The position numbers and the translations under genes are program-made. A model generated the notes under the pieces. It made no database searches. It had not been told where the DNA came from and saw only the letters and a program-made list of their open reading frames with translations. A stretch of DNA of 64,000 bases from Rhizorhabdus dicambivorans (lineage in GTDB: Bacteria > Pseudomonadota > Alphaproteobacteria > Sphingomonadales > Sphingomonadaceae), in contig NZ_CP023449.1 of NCBI RefSeq assembly GCF_002355275.1, positions 4,442,001 to 4,506,000 on the forward strand. Reading direction: 5' to 3'. Numbering within the stretch: position 1 is the stretch's first letter; the number at the start of each line of letters is the position of its first letter. Shown piece after piece: positions 33,709 to 44,577 of this stretch.

Positions 33709-34166
33709 ATGGCTTTCACGATCAAGGTCAACGGCACCGATCGCAGCGTCGATGTCGATGAGGATACCCCGCTGCTGTGGGTGCTGCGCGACGATCTTGC
33801 CCTCACCGGCACGAAGTTCGGCTGCGGCGTCGCGATGTGCGGGGCCTGCACCGTGCATATGGACGGCCAGCCGCTGCGGTCCTGCTCGATGCCGGTTTCG
33901 GCCGTCACCGGGGAGATCACCACGATCGAAGCGGTCGACGGACGCGAGGCCAAGGCGGTGCAGGATGCGTGGATCGCGCATGACGTGCCGCAATGCGGCT
34001 ATTGCCAGTCCGGACAGGTGATGAGCGCGGTGGCATTGCTGCGCGAGAATCCGAAGCCCGACGACCGGGACATCGATCTGGCGATGAACGGCAATCTGTG
34101 CCGCTGCGCCACCTATGTCCGCATCCGCGCCGCGATCCACAGCGCGGCCAAGGCACTGGAGGCCTG

Positions 34167-34167
<1 letters not shown>
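33709..34167 (+). CDS. iorA: (2Fe-2S) subunit of periplasmic molybdenum hydroxylase (IorA-like)
   Basis: A 152-residue iron-sulfur subunit of the xanthine oxidase family. The N-terminal plant-type [2Fe-2S] site is FGCGVAMCGACTVHMDGQPLRSC and the C-terminal four-helix [2Fe-2S] site is PQCGYCQSGQVM with NGNLCRCATYVRIRAAI. It carries electrons from the molybdenum subunit to an outside acceptor. It overlaps the next gene (TGATG), and a 7-bp inverted repeat lies just upstream. The gene name follows isoquinoline 1-oxidoreductase, but the true substrate is probably an aldehyde or N-heterocycle and is not known. Confidence 0.9.
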
Positions 34168-36328
<2,161 letters not shown>

Positions 36329-36332
<4 letters not shown>

Positions 36333-36952
36333 GCGGCCGGATCGCCGCCGTCGCCGCACTGGCGGGGCTCGCGCTCGCGGGCGCCGGCCTTGCCGCCGAC
36401 ACGGGACAGCCGGCGCCGCCGATGGCGACCGAACTGAAGCCGCTTTCCGATTTCCAGTCGATCGCCAACCGCAAGCAGCGCTCGCTGGCGCTGTTCGCGG
36501 AGGTCGGCAAGGTCATCCAGCATCCGCGCTGCCTGAACTGCCACCCGGTCGGCGAGCGCCCCACCCAGACCGACGCGATGCAGCCGCACATGCCGCTGGT
36601 CGTGCGCGGCGATGGCGGCATCGGCGCGGCGGGCCTGCGCTGCACCACCTGCCATCATGACCGGAATTTCGATCCGGCGGGCGTGCCGGGCAATCCCAAA
36701 TGGCATCTCGCGCCCGAGGAGATGGCGTGGGCCGGCAAGTCGCTCGGCGCGATCTGCGAGCAGATCAAGGACAGGAAGCGCAACGGCGGCCTCGCCATGC
36801 CCGAACTGATCCGCCACATGGCCGAGGACGAACTGGTCGGCTGGGGCTGGCATCCCGGCGGCAAGCGCACCCCCGCGCCCGGCACCCAGGCGCAGTTCGG
36901 CGCGCTGTTCAAGGCATGGGCGGAATCGGGAGCGCATTGCCCGCCGGCGTGA
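36329..36952 (+). CDS. Dihaem cytochrome c-like subunit of the molybdenum hydroxylase
   Basis: A 207-residue periplasmic protein. MSGRIAAVAALAGLALAGAG is a signal peptide ending GLAA. Two haem motifs, CLNCH (in HPRCLNCHPVGERP) and CTTCH (LRCTTCHHDRNFD), would bind c-type haems, matured by the ccm system encoded at 16.7-21.7 kb. It overlaps iorB by ATGA. In this gene order it probably takes electrons from the [2Fe-2S] subunit into the respiratory chain, replacing an FAD subunit. Confidence 0.88.
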
Positions 36953-37001
36953 ACTGCAAGGCTTCCCAAGCCGTGATGCGTGAACCATCGCGGCTCCGTT
37001 A

Positions 37002-38147
37002 TCAGTTCTCGGCCCATTGCTCAGCCGCCTGGCGGTCGGCGCGATAGCCGGCCAGCCTCTCTTCGACCTTCCCCGACTGGGCATTGGCCTCACGCTGCCG
37101 CGCCGCCGCTTCGTCGTAGAGGAACGGCAGATCGGCGTAGCGCGTGCCCCTGGTGACGGGCAGCGCCTCGTGCAGCATGCCGCAGCCGAAGATCACCGCC
37201 CCGCCGGTGGGCGCGCGGTATCGGCGCGAGCCGAATTCGGGGAAGACCAGATCGCCCCCCTCGAAGCCGTCCGCGTTGAGGTTGATCGTACAGGCGAAAC
37301 GGCGGTGCGCCGTGCCCGCCGTGGTATTGTCGCGATGCGCCGCGAAGAAGCCGCCCGCTCCATTGGCGCTGTCGTAACAGGCGACGATATAGCGCTCCAC
37401 GCGGGTGACGCGAAAGTTCAGGAAACGCTCGATGAGCGGAACCAGCCGTCGGCGCAGCCTGATCCGGATCTGCTCGCGCAGCGCTTCGTCGTCGATGGAC
37501 AGGTCGGCGCGGCGCTTGGTCCGGTCGTCGACCATGCCGATCGTCTTCCCGTCGACTTCCCGCATGAAACCCGAGGGCCTGCCGCCCCGGGATTCGTAAA
37601 GCCCGACCAGATGCCGGCACAACGCTGGTTCGAAGACGCCCGGCACGATCAGGACCGGAGCATGCCCTTCGTCGCGCGGCGCCGACAGCTCGTCGGCGAG
37701 CCGGGCGAGCAGCGCGTCGCCCTCGCCGATCGGCGCGCGGGCGAGGACCCGCAGCATCGGATCGACCAGCAGCCAGAAATCGGTTTGGCCGCCCTCGGCG
37801 TCGATCGCGCCATAGCGCCGCGCCACGGACCCATCATAGTCCAGGAACCATCTGATCCCGGGCAGCAGGGTCGCGACCCGCCCGGCCGCGACGTCGCCCG
37901 GATCCCGCGTGACGCCGAAGAAGCGGGCGCGATCATCGTCGAACAGGCTGCGCCGCGCGATCAGCTGGCGCGCGGCAACCGCGCCCGCCTCGCTGCCCGC
38001 ACTGCCCAGGAACAGCAGCGCCAGATACCGGCCCGCCTGGGTTTCGAAATGGAAATCGGGCGAGTTTCCGAGCACCGGCGCCGCGAACCAGGGCGCAATG
38101 TCCCCCGGCAGCGGCGCGGCTGCCCCCGCTTCACGCTGGACGGTCAT
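37002..38147 (-). CDS. Fusion of Cys-less peroxiredoxin-like domain and prolyl 4-hydroxylase-type 2OG-Fe(II) oxygenase
   Basis: A 381-residue two-domain protein. Residues about 15-165 look like an AhpC/TSA thioredoxin fold (PGDIAPWFAAPVLGNSPDFHF, RFFGVTRDPGDVA, IRWFLDYDGSVARRYGA). The catalytic cysteine is absent (ALLFLGSAGSEAG at its place), so it cannot be a peroxidase. Residues about 180-345 form a P4Hc oxygenase with AHRDNTTAGTAHRRF (HxD iron ligands), a later His in GCGMLHEALPV and an Arg in TRGTRYADL that would bind 2-oxoglutarate. It is the third gene of the sigma/anti-sigma operon, overlapping the anti-sigma stop by one base. Its target is unknown. Confidence 0.82.
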   Translation of the reverse strand: MTVQREAGAAAPLPGDIAPWFAAPVLGNSPDFHFETQAGRYLALLFLGSAGSEAGAVAARQLIARRSLFDDDRARFFGVTRDPGDVAAGRVATLLPGIRWFLDYDGSVARRYGAIDAEGGQTDFWLLVDPMLRVLARAPIGEGDALLARLADELSAPRDEGHAPVLIVPGVFEPALCRHLVGLYESRGGRPSGFMREVDGKTIGMVDDRTKRRADLSIDDEALREQIRIRLRRRLVPLIERFLNFRVTRVERYIVACYDSANGAGGFFAAHRDNTTAGTAHRRFACTINLNADGFEGGDLVFPEFGSRRYRAPTGGAVIFGCGMLHEALPVTRGTRYADLPFLYDEAAARQREANAQSGKVEERLAGYRADRQAAEQWAEN

Positions 38148-38908
38148 CAGCCTTCGCCCGGCTCCTCGGCCAGGTCCTCGGCGGCATTGTCGATCTGTTC
38201 GGGTTCCTGGCCGCCGGTCACCGCATAGGACATGTCCCCTTCCCGCCAATAGGCGACCGAGGCCCCGTCATGGCGAACCGCCGCCGGCTCCTCCGGGGCG
38301 TCGCTGTCGGCGCGGATCGCGAAGATCGAGAGCTTCTGATCCTCGGGCGTGCGGACCATCAGCTGAAGTGCCGGCCCACTCTGGGAAGGGAATATCTGCG
38401 CATCGGTCACGGTCCAGCGCGCGGGCAGGCGAGGAAGCCGTATCTGCGTCTGGCGCTGCACCTCCCCGGCATCGAAGCGCGGGGTTTCGACCTGCGACGC
38501 CATCGCCTCGCGCAGCAGGCCGGTATGGTAGGCCTCGACCGCATCGCCGATATATTCGGGTGGCTTCGCCATCACGTCACGCGCAGGCATCAACACGATC
38601 GCCAGCAGCGCCGCAGCCGCCAGCCCCTGCACGATGCGCGTCGAGAACAGATGACGCAGCCGGCGCCCCTGCCCCTCGCCGAGCCGTCCCGCCAGCCGGG
38701 CCGCCGCCTCGCGCATCGCCGCCGGCGGCTCGTCCATCCCCTCCGCCAGCAGGCGCAGACTGGTCCGCAGCCGCAGGTCCCCCATGAACCGCCGGGCCGC
38801 CTCCGCGTCATGGGCCAGATGGTCCTCCACGGCGAAGCGGCGGCGCAGATCGAGTTCACCGTCCAGATAGGCCTGGATCTCAGCTTCGGTGACGGGTTCA
38901 GGATGCAT
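38147..38908 (-). CDS. Membrane anti-sigma factor
   Basis: A 253-residue protein. The cytosolic N-terminus has VTEAEIQAYLDGELDLRRRFAVEDHLAHDAEAARR, the zinc-less anti-sigma helix bundle of ECF partners. One membrane helix (IVQGLAAAALLAIVLMPA, about residues 93-110) leads to a periplasmic domain with LPRLPARWTVTDAQIFPSQSGPALQLMV, a sensor of unknown signal. The last codons of the sigma gene overlap its start by 11 nt, and it shares one base with the oxygenase gene downstream. It should hold the sigma factor inactive. Confidence 0.85.
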   Translation of the reverse strand: MHPEPVTEAEIQAYLDGELDLRRRFAVEDHLAHDAEAARRFMGDLRLRTSLRLLAEGMDEPPAAMREAAARLAGRLGEGQGRRLRHLFSTRIVQGLAAAALLAIVLMPARDVMAKPPEYIGDAVEAYHTGLLREAMASQVETPRFDAGEVQRQTQIRLPRLPARWTVTDAQIFPSQSGPALQLMVRTPEDQKLSIFAIRADSDAPEEPAAVRHDGASVAYWREGDMSYAVTGGQEPEQIDNAAEDLAEEPGEG

Positions 38909-39425
38909 CCTTGCCTCCCACGATATGGAGCCGCGTGGCTTCTGCGGCGGCGGGCTCGCGCAGTGCGGCGCGGGCGCGATGGAGCCGCGACATGACCGTG
39001 CCCACCGGGACGCCCAGGGTGGTCGCCGCCTCCTGATAGCTGAGCCCCTGCACCCCGATCAGGCTGAGCACCGCCCGATGCTCCTCGGGGAGCCCTTCGA
39101 ACCGGGCGCCGATTTCGCGCAGGTGGACCACATGTTCCTGATGGGCTGGTGCGACCAGCCCTTCCTGAAGCTGGCCGATGCGCGTGTTGCGGCGCTGTTC
39201 ATTCCCTTCGCGGCGCTTGGAGTCGATGAAAAGATTGTGGAGGATGGCGAGCAGCCAGGATCGCAGCGCATGTTCGGCACGATAGGTGGCGGCGCGCTCA
39301 TAGGCGCGCAGCAGCGCCTCCTGGACGAGGTCGTCGGCGGCGACCGGATCGCGCGTCAGCGCCCGCGCATAGGCGCGCATCCGGGGCAATTCCCGTTCGA
39401 TGTCGGCTGATGTCCATCCGCTCAT
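38898..39425 (-). CDS. ECF-family RNA polymerase sigma factor
   Basis: A 175-residue sigma factor with regions 2 and 4 only. Region 2 reads ALTRDPVAADDLVQEALLRAYERA and RSWLLAILHNLFIDSKRR; region 4 reads LPEEHRAVLSLIGVQGLSYQEAATTLGVPVGTVMSRLHRARAAL. It is first of three overlapping genes with an anti-sigma factor and a 2OG oxygenase fusion. It differs from EcfG, whose partner would be NepR. It probably controls its own operon. Confidence 0.92.
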   Translation of the reverse strand: MSGWTSADIERELPRMRAYARALTRDPVAADDLVQEALLRAYERAATYRAEHALRSWLLAILHNLFIDSKRREGNEQRRNTRIGQLQEGLVAPAHQEHVVHLREIGARFEGLPEEHRAVLSLIGVQGLSYQEAATTLGVPVGTVMSRLHRARAALREPAAAEATRLHIVGGKDAS

Positions 39426-39452
39426 GCCCCACCATACGGCGGGGCGCGGCCT

Positions 39453-39824
39453 TTATTCCATCGACGAGGCGCGGTTCAGCCGGCGCTCCGCCAGCAGATC
39501 GGCCACTGCCACCGCCGCCACGATGCCCAGGGCCAGGAAGGCCATCTTGCGTTTCGGATTGGCGGGGGCGGCGATATAGCCAAGCGCCGCCAGATCGAAG
39601 ATGTCGCCCGCCAGCCGCCAGCGCACCGGGCCCACACTGGCCGGCGCAATCAGCCCGGCGACCCCGGTGGCGATCTCGCGCGCGGCGGCGATGCGGAACA
39701 ATCGGCCGCCCATCTCGGCGCCCGCGCCGATGCCGCGCCCGAAGCGCGGCCCCAGGATCATGTCGGTGACGCCTGCCGCCAGGCTTGCCGCGCCGACCAC
39801 GCGGCCGATCGTCTCGGCCTTCAT
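39453..39824 (-). CDS. Conserved hypothetical membrane protein
   Basis: A 123-residue protein starting MKAETIGRVVGAASLAAGVT. Hydrophobic stretches (GAASLAAGVTDMILG, IATGVAGLIAPA, IFDLAALGYIAA, MAFLALGIVAAVAVADLL) suggest three to four short membrane helices separated by glycine- and arginine-rich turns. It resembles small cyclase/dehydrase-neighbour membrane proteins of unknown role (DUF4267-like). The longer frame from 39869 is less likely. It lies 27 nt upstream of the sigma gene on the same strand, though a separate role is possible. Confidence 0.65.
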   Translation of the reverse strand: MKAETIGRVVGAASLAAGVTDMILGPRFGRGIGAGAEMGGRLFRIAAAREIATGVAGLIAPASVGPVRWRLAGDIFDLAALGYIAAPANPKRKMAFLALGIVAAVAVADLLAERRLNRASSME

Positions 39825-39884
39825 CTCATCCTCCCACCTGTCGCACGGCCAACGCCGCCAGCCGCCCAAAGCTCCCTGCGCTAG

Positions 39885-40178
39885 TCAGGCGGCGCGCTTG
39901 CGGCGGGTTTCCCAGCCTTTCTTCGCGGCCGCCGAGCGCTTTTCATCGCTCTGTCTGGATCCCGACTTCCGGCCGCCCTTCCGCGAAGAATCGTGATTTT
40001 CCTTCTTGCCGCGACCCGAACCCGATTTGTTGCCGCCGCCCGATTCCTTGTTCACCGTAGCCCAGGCGCGGCGCTCGGCCTCGTCCTTGCCGACGCCGCG
40101 ATCCTCATAGCCTTCCTCGATATGCGCGGCCTTCCGCTTCTGCTTGTCGGTATAGCTGCTCTTGTCGCCACGGGGCAT
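39885..40178 (-). CDS. KGG-like stress protein (often labelled plasmid stabilisation protein)
   Basis: A 97-residue, highly basic and glycine-rich protein. MPRGDKSSYTDKQKRKAAHI with EEGYEDRGVGKDEAERRAWATVN is the conserved head; the tail repeats Gly, Ser, Lys and Arg and ends AAAKKGWETRRKRAA, which may bind nucleic acid. Homologues are frequently labelled plasmid stabilisation protein without evidence. An exact EcfG-type promoter upstream (40209-40235) makes a general stress role more likely. Confidence 0.75.
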   Translation of the reverse strand: MPRGDKSSYTDKQKRKAAHIEEGYEDRGVGKDEAERRAWATVNKESGGGNKSGSGRGKKENHDSSRKGGRKSGSRQSDEKRSAAAKKGWETRRKRAA

Positions 40179-40208
40179 GACGTCTCTCCTATGCCCGCTC
40201 CGCAGCTC

Positions 40209-40235
40209 AAAACTCCATCCGGGCGACGCTGTTCC
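40209..40235 (-). promoter_or_regulatory. EcfG-type general stress promoter of the KGG-like gene
   Basis: On the minus strand GGAAC (40235-40231), 17 nt, then GTTTT (40213-40209). This is an exact match to the EcfG consensus and ends 30 nt before the start codon at 40178. Confidence 0.65.
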
Positions 40236-40353
40236 AGCTATTAGCGAATTGGTCCAATGACTTGATGTGGATCAGTCTCGTCTGAGAATCGCTCGCAGCA
40301 GCAGCCGTATCCCCCGTCGCGCGTTCTCCCGCCGACACCACAGGAGGAATGAC

Positions 40354-40866
40354 ATGGCACAACCGGAGTTCACCGACGCGATAGCCCTGCTGAAGGCCGA
40401 CCACCGCAAGGTGGAGGGTCTGTTCGAACAGTTCGAGAAGGCACGGGGCGACGCGACCAAGCAAAAGCTTTGCCACCAGATCTGCATCGAGCTGAAAATC
40501 CACACGCTGCTCGAGGAAGAAATTTTCTATCCCGCGCTGCGCGGCAAGATCGAGGACGACACACTCGACGAGGCCTATGTCGAGCATGACGGCGCCAAGG
40601 TGCTGATCAACGACCTGGAGGCGGCAACCCCCGACGCCGATTTCTACGATGCCAAGGTCAAGGTGCTGTCCGAGGAGATCAAGCATCACGTTCACGAGGA
40701 GGAGATGCCCAAGGAGGGCATGTTCGCCCAGGCGCGTGATACCGATGTCGATCTGGTAGAGCTGCGCGACCGGATGCTGGCCCGCAAGCAGGAACTGATG
40801 GCGCAGGCCGAGGCATCGGGCCTGCCGGCAGCGAAACCGCACGCGGTCAACCTCGTAACCGCCTGA
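40354..40866 (+). CDS. Hemerythrin-like (HHE) domain protein
   Basis: A 170-residue four-helix protein. AIALLKADHRKVEGLFEQFE, KLCHQICIELKIHTLLEEEIFYPAL, YVEHDGAKVLIND and VLSEEIKHHVHEEEMPKEG supply the His and Glu ligands of a di-iron centre. Such cytosolic HHE proteins sense or carry O2 or NO, or store iron. The ATG at 40354 has a strong AGGAGGA site. No EcfG promoter was found directly upstream, although its neighbour at 39885 has one. It is followed by a perfect hairpin at 40875-40900. Confidence 0.88.
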   Translation: MAQPEFTDAIALLKADHRKVEGLFEQFEKARGDATKQKLCHQICIELKIHTLLEEEIFYPALRGKIEDDTLDEAYVEHDGAKVLINDLEAATPDADFYDAKVKVLSEEIKHHVHEEEMPKEGMFAQARDTDVDLVELRDRMLARKQELMAQAEASGLPAAKPHAVNLVTA

Positions 40867-40874
40867 GGAAGGGG

Positions 40875-40900
40875 CCGTGCCGGCTGGACAGCCGGCACGG
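40875..40900. terminator. Perfect 11-bp hairpin after the hemerythrin gene
   Basis: CCGTGCCGGCT and AGCCGGCACGG pair around a GGAC loop, starting 8 nt after the hemerythrin stop. It lacks a T-tract, and a second small GGCC hairpin follows. It probably ends or attenuates transcription before the gene at 40939. Confidence 0.5.
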
Positions 40901-40938
40901 CGGCCTCAGGGCCGAAGCCTGTCCTTCGGAGGCCGAGA

Positions 40939-41343
40939 ATGAAAAGATATGCCTATGGGTGGCTGACGGCCATCTTCTTCCTGGTCTCGATCGCCGGCCA
41001 TTGGGTGTTCGGCTGGTTCGCCTATGTCGACGAGGCGGCCCAGCACGCGCAGCAGCCGCAATTCGCCGAATATGCGGTGCTGATCGCGCGCGACACGTTC
41101 GAGAACTGGCAATCCGAATTCCTCCAGCTGATCTGGCAGGTCGTCGGCCTCGCCTATTTCCTCTATGTCGGCTCCCCGGCGTCGAAGGAGAATGACGACC
41201 GGCTGGAAGCCAAGGTCGACGCGCTGCTGCGCCTGACCGGCGAGCGGGGCGAGAAGATCATAGCCGATCTCGACGAGCGTTATCTGCGCACCCACGGCCA
41301 CGCCCTGCCCCACGCGCATGGCGAGCCCCCCGTGGGAGAGTAA
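40939..41343 (+). CDS. DUF6766-like membrane protein
   Basis: A 134-residue protein beginning MKRYAYGWLTAIFFLVSIAG. Two membrane helices (about 8-28 and 68-84, LIWQVVGLAYFLYVG) flank a periplasmic segment, FAYVDEAAQHAQQPQFAEYA. A cytosolic helical tail is rich in charged residues and ends in histidines (THGHALPHAHGE). It matches small membrane proteins of unknown function found near stress genes. It is probably in one transcript with cinA, 7 nt downstream. Confidence 0.72.
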   Translation: MKRYAYGWLTAIFFLVSIAGHWVFGWFAYVDEAAQHAQQPQFAEYAVLIARDTFENWQSEFLQLIWQVVGLAYFLYVGSPASKENDDRLEAKVDALLRLTGERGEKIIADLDERYLRTHGHALPHAHGEPPVGE

Positions 41344-41350
41344 GCCGGCG

Positions 41351-41866
41351 ATGACGGAGACCCTGTCGGCGACGTTGCCGGACGATGTCGAGGCGCTGAC
41401 CCATGGGGTTCTGGAGCGGGCGGTCGCCGCCAAGCTTTCGCTCGTCACCGCCGAGAGCTGCACCGGGGGGCTGCTCGCATCACTGCTGACCGATGTCGAA
41501 GGGTCCAGCCATGTCTTCGAGCGCGGCTTCGTCACCTATAGCGAGGAGGCCAAGTGCGAACTGTTGGGTCTGAGCCAGGCGATGATCGACGAGTGCGGCG
41601 CGGTCAGCGAGGAGGTGGCGCGTGCCATGGCGCTCGGCGCGCTCGCAGGATCGCATGGCGACATCGCGCTGGCGATAACGGGCTTCGCCGGCCCGGGCGC
41701 GCCCGGGGACGAGCCCGGCCTGATCCATTTCGCCTGCGCCCGGCGCGACGGGCCCATCGCCCATCGCGAGGTTCATCTGGGGCCGCTCGATCGCGGCCCC
41801 GCGCGGATAGCCTGCATCCGCATCGCACTGGAGATGCTGGACGAGGCGATTACCCGAATCCCCTAG
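41351..41866 (+). CDS. CinA family protein (nicotinamide-nucleotide amidohydrolase)
   Basis: A 171-residue stand-alone CinA C-terminal domain (PncC). LSLVTAESCTGGLLASLLTDVEGSS is the active-site region with its Ser and Thr, FERGFVTYSEEAKCELLG follows, and AITGFAGPGAPGDEPGLIHFA is the second signature. It converts nicotinamide mononucleotide to nicotinate mononucleotide plus ammonia in pyridine nucleotide recycling. The ATG at 41351 is the natural start. Confidence 0.88.
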   Translation: MTETLSATLPDDVEALTHGVLERAVAAKLSLVTAESCTGGLLASLLTDVEGSSHVFERGFVTYSEEAKCELLGLSQAMIDECGAVSEEVARAMALGALAGSHGDIALAITGFAGPGAPGDEPGLIHFACARRDGPIAHREVHLGPLDRGPARIACIRIALEMLDEAITRIP

Positions 41867-41899
41867 GCGCGGCCCCAAGGAATCGCTATCGGGCGCGCC

Positions 41900-44092
41900 A
41901 TGACCGAGACCGTCTCCGAGATCGCCCCCGCCCCCATCACGCCACAGGTCGTCGCCGAGCACGGCCTGTCCCCCGAGGAATATGAGCGCATCCTGCATGC
42001 GATGGGGCGGACGCCGAACCTGACCGAACTCGGCATCTTCTCGGTGATGTGGTCCGAGCATTGCAGCTACAAGTCGAGCCGCATCCACCTGAAGAAGCTG
42101 CCGACCACCGGCCCGCAGGTGATCTGCGGCCCAGGCGAGAATGCCGGCGTGGTGGACATCGGCGACGGCCAGGCCGCCATCTTCAAGATGGAGAGCCACA
42201 ACCACCCATCCTATATCGAGCCCTATCAGGGCGCGGCCACCGGAGTCGGCGGCATATTGCGCGACGTGTTCACCATGGGCGCCCGCCCGGTCGCCAACAT
42301 GAACGCGCTGCGCTTCGGCCGGCCCGACCATCCCAAGATGCGCCACCTGATCTCGGGCGTGGTCCACGGCATCGGCGGCTATGGCAATTGCGTCGGCGTG
42401 CCCACCGTCGGCGGCGAGGTGAATTTCCACCCCGCCTATGACGGCAACATCCTGGTCAACGCGATGACGGTGGGCGTCGCCGAGACCAACAAGATCTTCT
42501 ATTCGGCGGCCTCGGGCGTCGGCAATCCGATCGTGTATGTCGGCTCCAAGACCGGCCGCGACGGCATCCATGGCGCGACCATGGCCTCGGCCGACTTCTC
42601 CGAGGATTCGGAGGAGAAGCGCCCGACCGTGCAGGTCGGCGACCCCTTCACCGAGAAGCTGTTGATCGAGGCCTGCCTGGAGCTGATGGCATCCGACGCG
42701 ATCGTCGCAATCCAAGACATGGGCGCGGCCGGACTCACCTCCTCCTCGGTCGAGATGGCGTCCAAGGGCGGGGTCGGCATCGAGCTGGACATGAACGCGG
42801 TCCCCTGCCGCGAGACCGGCATGACCCCCTATGAGATGATGCTGTCGGAATCGCAGGAGCGGATGCTGATGGTGCTCCAGCCCGGCCGCGAGGGCGAGGC
42901 CGAGGCGATCTTCCGTAAATGGGAACTCGATTTCGCGGTGATCGGCCATGTCACCGACACCGGCCACATGATCCTGAAGTTCAACGGCGAGACGGTGTGC
43001 GACATCCCGCTCGGCCCGCTTGCCGACGAAGCGCCGGCCTATGACCGCCCCTGGGTGCCGACGCCGAAGCGCGCGCCGCTCGGCCCGGTGCCGGCCAAGG
43101 GCAGCGTTCCCGACAATCTTCTCGCGCTGATGGCGTCGCCCGACCTCGCCAGCCGCCGCTGGATCTGGGAGCAATATGACCACATGGTCGGCGCCGACAC
43201 CGTCCAGCGGCCTGGCGGCGATGCCGCCGTGGTGCGCGTCCACGGGACGAAAAAGGGGATCGCGATCAGCACCGACTGCACGCCGCGCTACGTCTTCGCC
43301 GATCCGGTGGAGGGCGGCGCCCAGGCGATCGCCGAATGCTGGCGCAACATCACGGCGGTCGGCGCGAAGCCGCTCGCGACCACCGACTGCATGAACTTCG
43401 GCAACCCGCAGCGGCCCGAGATCATGGGCCAGTTCGTCGGTGCGATCGAGGGCATGGCCAAGGCCTGCGCGGCGCTCGACTTCCCGATCGTGTCGGGCAA
43501 TGTCAGCCTCTACAACGAGACCAAGAATGACGACGGGACGGGCAGTGCGATCCTCCCGACGCCGGCGATCGGCGGCATCGGCCTGCTCGCCGATATCGAC
43601 GCCATGGCGACGATCGCCTTCAAGGGCGAGGGCGAGCATGTCCTGCTGATCGGCGACGATGGCGACCATCTCGGCCAGTCGCTATGGCTGCGCACCGTCG
43701 CCGGCCGCGAGGACGGCCCGCCCCCGCCGGTGGACCTGGAGCTGGAGAAGCGCAACGGCGATTTCGTCCGCGAGCTGATCCTCGACGGCAAGGTCAATGC
43801 CGTCCACGACATCTCGGACGGCGGCCTGCTGGTCGCGCTGGCCGAAATGGCGCTGGCCGGCGGCATCGGCGCCAAGATCGAGGAACTCGACCATGTGAAG
43901 GCCTTCGGCGAGGACCAGGCCCGCTATATCGTCACCACCGGCAACAGCGACGCGATCCTCGCCGCCGCGCTGACCGCGGGCGTCACCGCGCGCCGCCTGG
44001 GCACGACGGGCGGCGACAGCATCGTCGGCATTCCCCTCGCCAAGCTGCGCACCGCGCATGAGGGATTTTTCCCCGGGTTGATGGGGGCGTGA
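41900..44092 (+). CDS. purL: Phosphoribosylformylglycinamidine synthase subunit PurL
   Basis: A 730-residue small-type PurL, which needs PurQ and PurS encoded elsewhere. It catalyses the ATP-dependent conversion of FGAR to FGAM in purine synthesis. Signatures are [22 protein letters not shown] (catalytic His), [24 protein letters not shown] (ATP and metal site), [22 protein letters not shown], and [19 protein letters not shown]. The start [15 protein letters not shown] fits the family. A family C repeat begins right after the stop. Confidence 0.97.
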   Translation: MTETVSEIAPAPITPQVVAEHGLSPEEYERILHAMGRTPNLTELGIFSVMWSEHCSYKSSRIHLKKLPTTGPQVICGPGENAGVVDIGDGQAAIFKMESHNHPSYIEPYQGAATGVGGILRDVFTMGARPVANMNALRFGRPDHPKMRHLISGVVHGIGGYGNCVGVPTVGGEVNFHPAYDGNILVNAMTVGVAETNKIFYSAASGVGNPIVYVGSKTGRDGIHGATMASADFSEDSEEKRPTVQVGDPFTEKLLIEACLELMASDAIVAIQDMGAAGLTSSSVEMASKGGVGIELDMNAVPCRETGMTPYEMMLSESQERMLMVLQPGREGEAEAIFRKWELDFAVIGHVTDTGHMILKFNGETVCDIPLGPLADEAPAYDRPWVPTPKRAPLGPVPAKGSVPDNLLALMASPDLASRRWIWEQYDHMVGADTVQRPGGDAAVVRVHGTKKGIAISTDCTPRYVFADPVEGGAQAIAECWRNITAVGAKPLATTDCMNFGNPQRPEIMGQFVGAIEGMAKACAALDFPIVSGNVSLYNETKNDDGTGSAILPTPAIGGIGLLADIDAMATIAFKGEGEHVLLIGDDGDHLGQSLWLRTVAGREDGPPPPVDLELEKRNGDFVRELILDGKVNAVHDISDGGLLVALAEMALAGGIGAKIEELDHVKAFGEDQARYIVTTGNSDAILAAALTAGVTARRLGTTGGDSIVGIPLAKLRTAHEGFFPGLMGA

Positions 44093-44152
44093 CCAACGAT
44101 CCTCCCTGCGCGAAGCGTGGGGAGGGGGACCACCCGCAGGGTGGTGGAGGGG
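44093..44152. repeat. Palindromic repeat, family C (left flank of DUF559 gene)
   Basis: It begins ACCAACGATCCTCCCTGCGC and continues through GTGGGGAGGGGGACCACCC to GGTGGTGGAGGGGT. It is made of inverted TCCCTNNGCG/CG..GGGGAGG units and shares its start with the left end of the repeat at 17709. Confidence 0.72.
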
Positions 44153-44213
44153 TATTCGCGCTGGCCGCAAGCCCGAGACCGCTCGCAAGCAGGCACGTCA
44201 ACTCCGCAAGGCG

Positions 44214-44516
44214 ATGAGCCTGCCGGAAGTGCTGCTGCGGCAGGAACTGCGGAAGAAGGCGGCGGGCGCGAGGTTCCGGCGCCAGCATCCGATGGGCCCC
44301 TATATCCTCGATTTCTACTGCGCAGAAGCAAAGCTGGTCATCGAGGTCGATGGCATCAGCCATGACATGGGCGATCGGGCGGAACGCGACGAAGCGCGGG
44401 ACGCGTGGCTGAAAGAACAGGGTCTCAAGGTTCATCGCATTTCCGCCAAGGACGTGTTGCGAGACCCTGTGGCCGTGGCCGATTCCATCCGTCGCCTCTG
44501 CGAGGAGCGCGGATAA
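44214..44516 (+). CDS. DUF559 (Vsr-like endonuclease fold) protein
   Basis: A 100-residue protein, MSLPEVLLRQELRKKAAGAR, then RRQHPMGPYILDFYCAEAKLVIEVDG with the Asp/Glu of a PD-(D/E)XK-type site (DFYC, EVDG), then HRISAKDVLRDPVAVADSI. DUF559 proteins resemble very-short-patch repair endonucleases. The frame is open upstream of the ATG and encodes ETARKQARQLRKA, which is also DUF559-like, so the original start may lie further up, perhaps altered by the flanking repeat. The gene is bracketed by family C palindromic repeats on both sides. Confidence 0.85.
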   Translation: MSLPEVLLRQELRKKAAGARFRRQHPMGPYILDFYCAEAKLVIEVDGISHDMGDRAERDEARDAWLKEQGLKVHRISAKDVLRDPVAVADSIRRLCEERG

Positions 44517-44577
44517 CCCCTCCACCATTCGCTTTGCGAACGGTCCCCCTCCCCATGCTTCGCATAGGGAGGATCTT
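44517..44577. repeat. Palindromic repeat, family C (right flank of DUF559 gene)
   Basis: CCCCTCCACCATTCGCTTTG to CGCATAGGGAGGATCTT. It is in inverse orientation to the copy at 44093 and closely matches 17858-17915. It starts right at the DUF559 stop and ends at the GGDEF-EAL gene stop. Confidence 0.74.

Noticed and set aside
41480-43669. A 729-codon minus-strand open frame
   Set aside because: Antisense to purL and cinA, both clearly recognised. Composition rich in Arg, His, Asp and Gly is typical of a GC-rich shadow.
44093-44577. Repeats considered as a CRISPR array
   Set aside because: Units are palindromic, unevenly spaced and separated by genes, without uniform spacers or cas genes.
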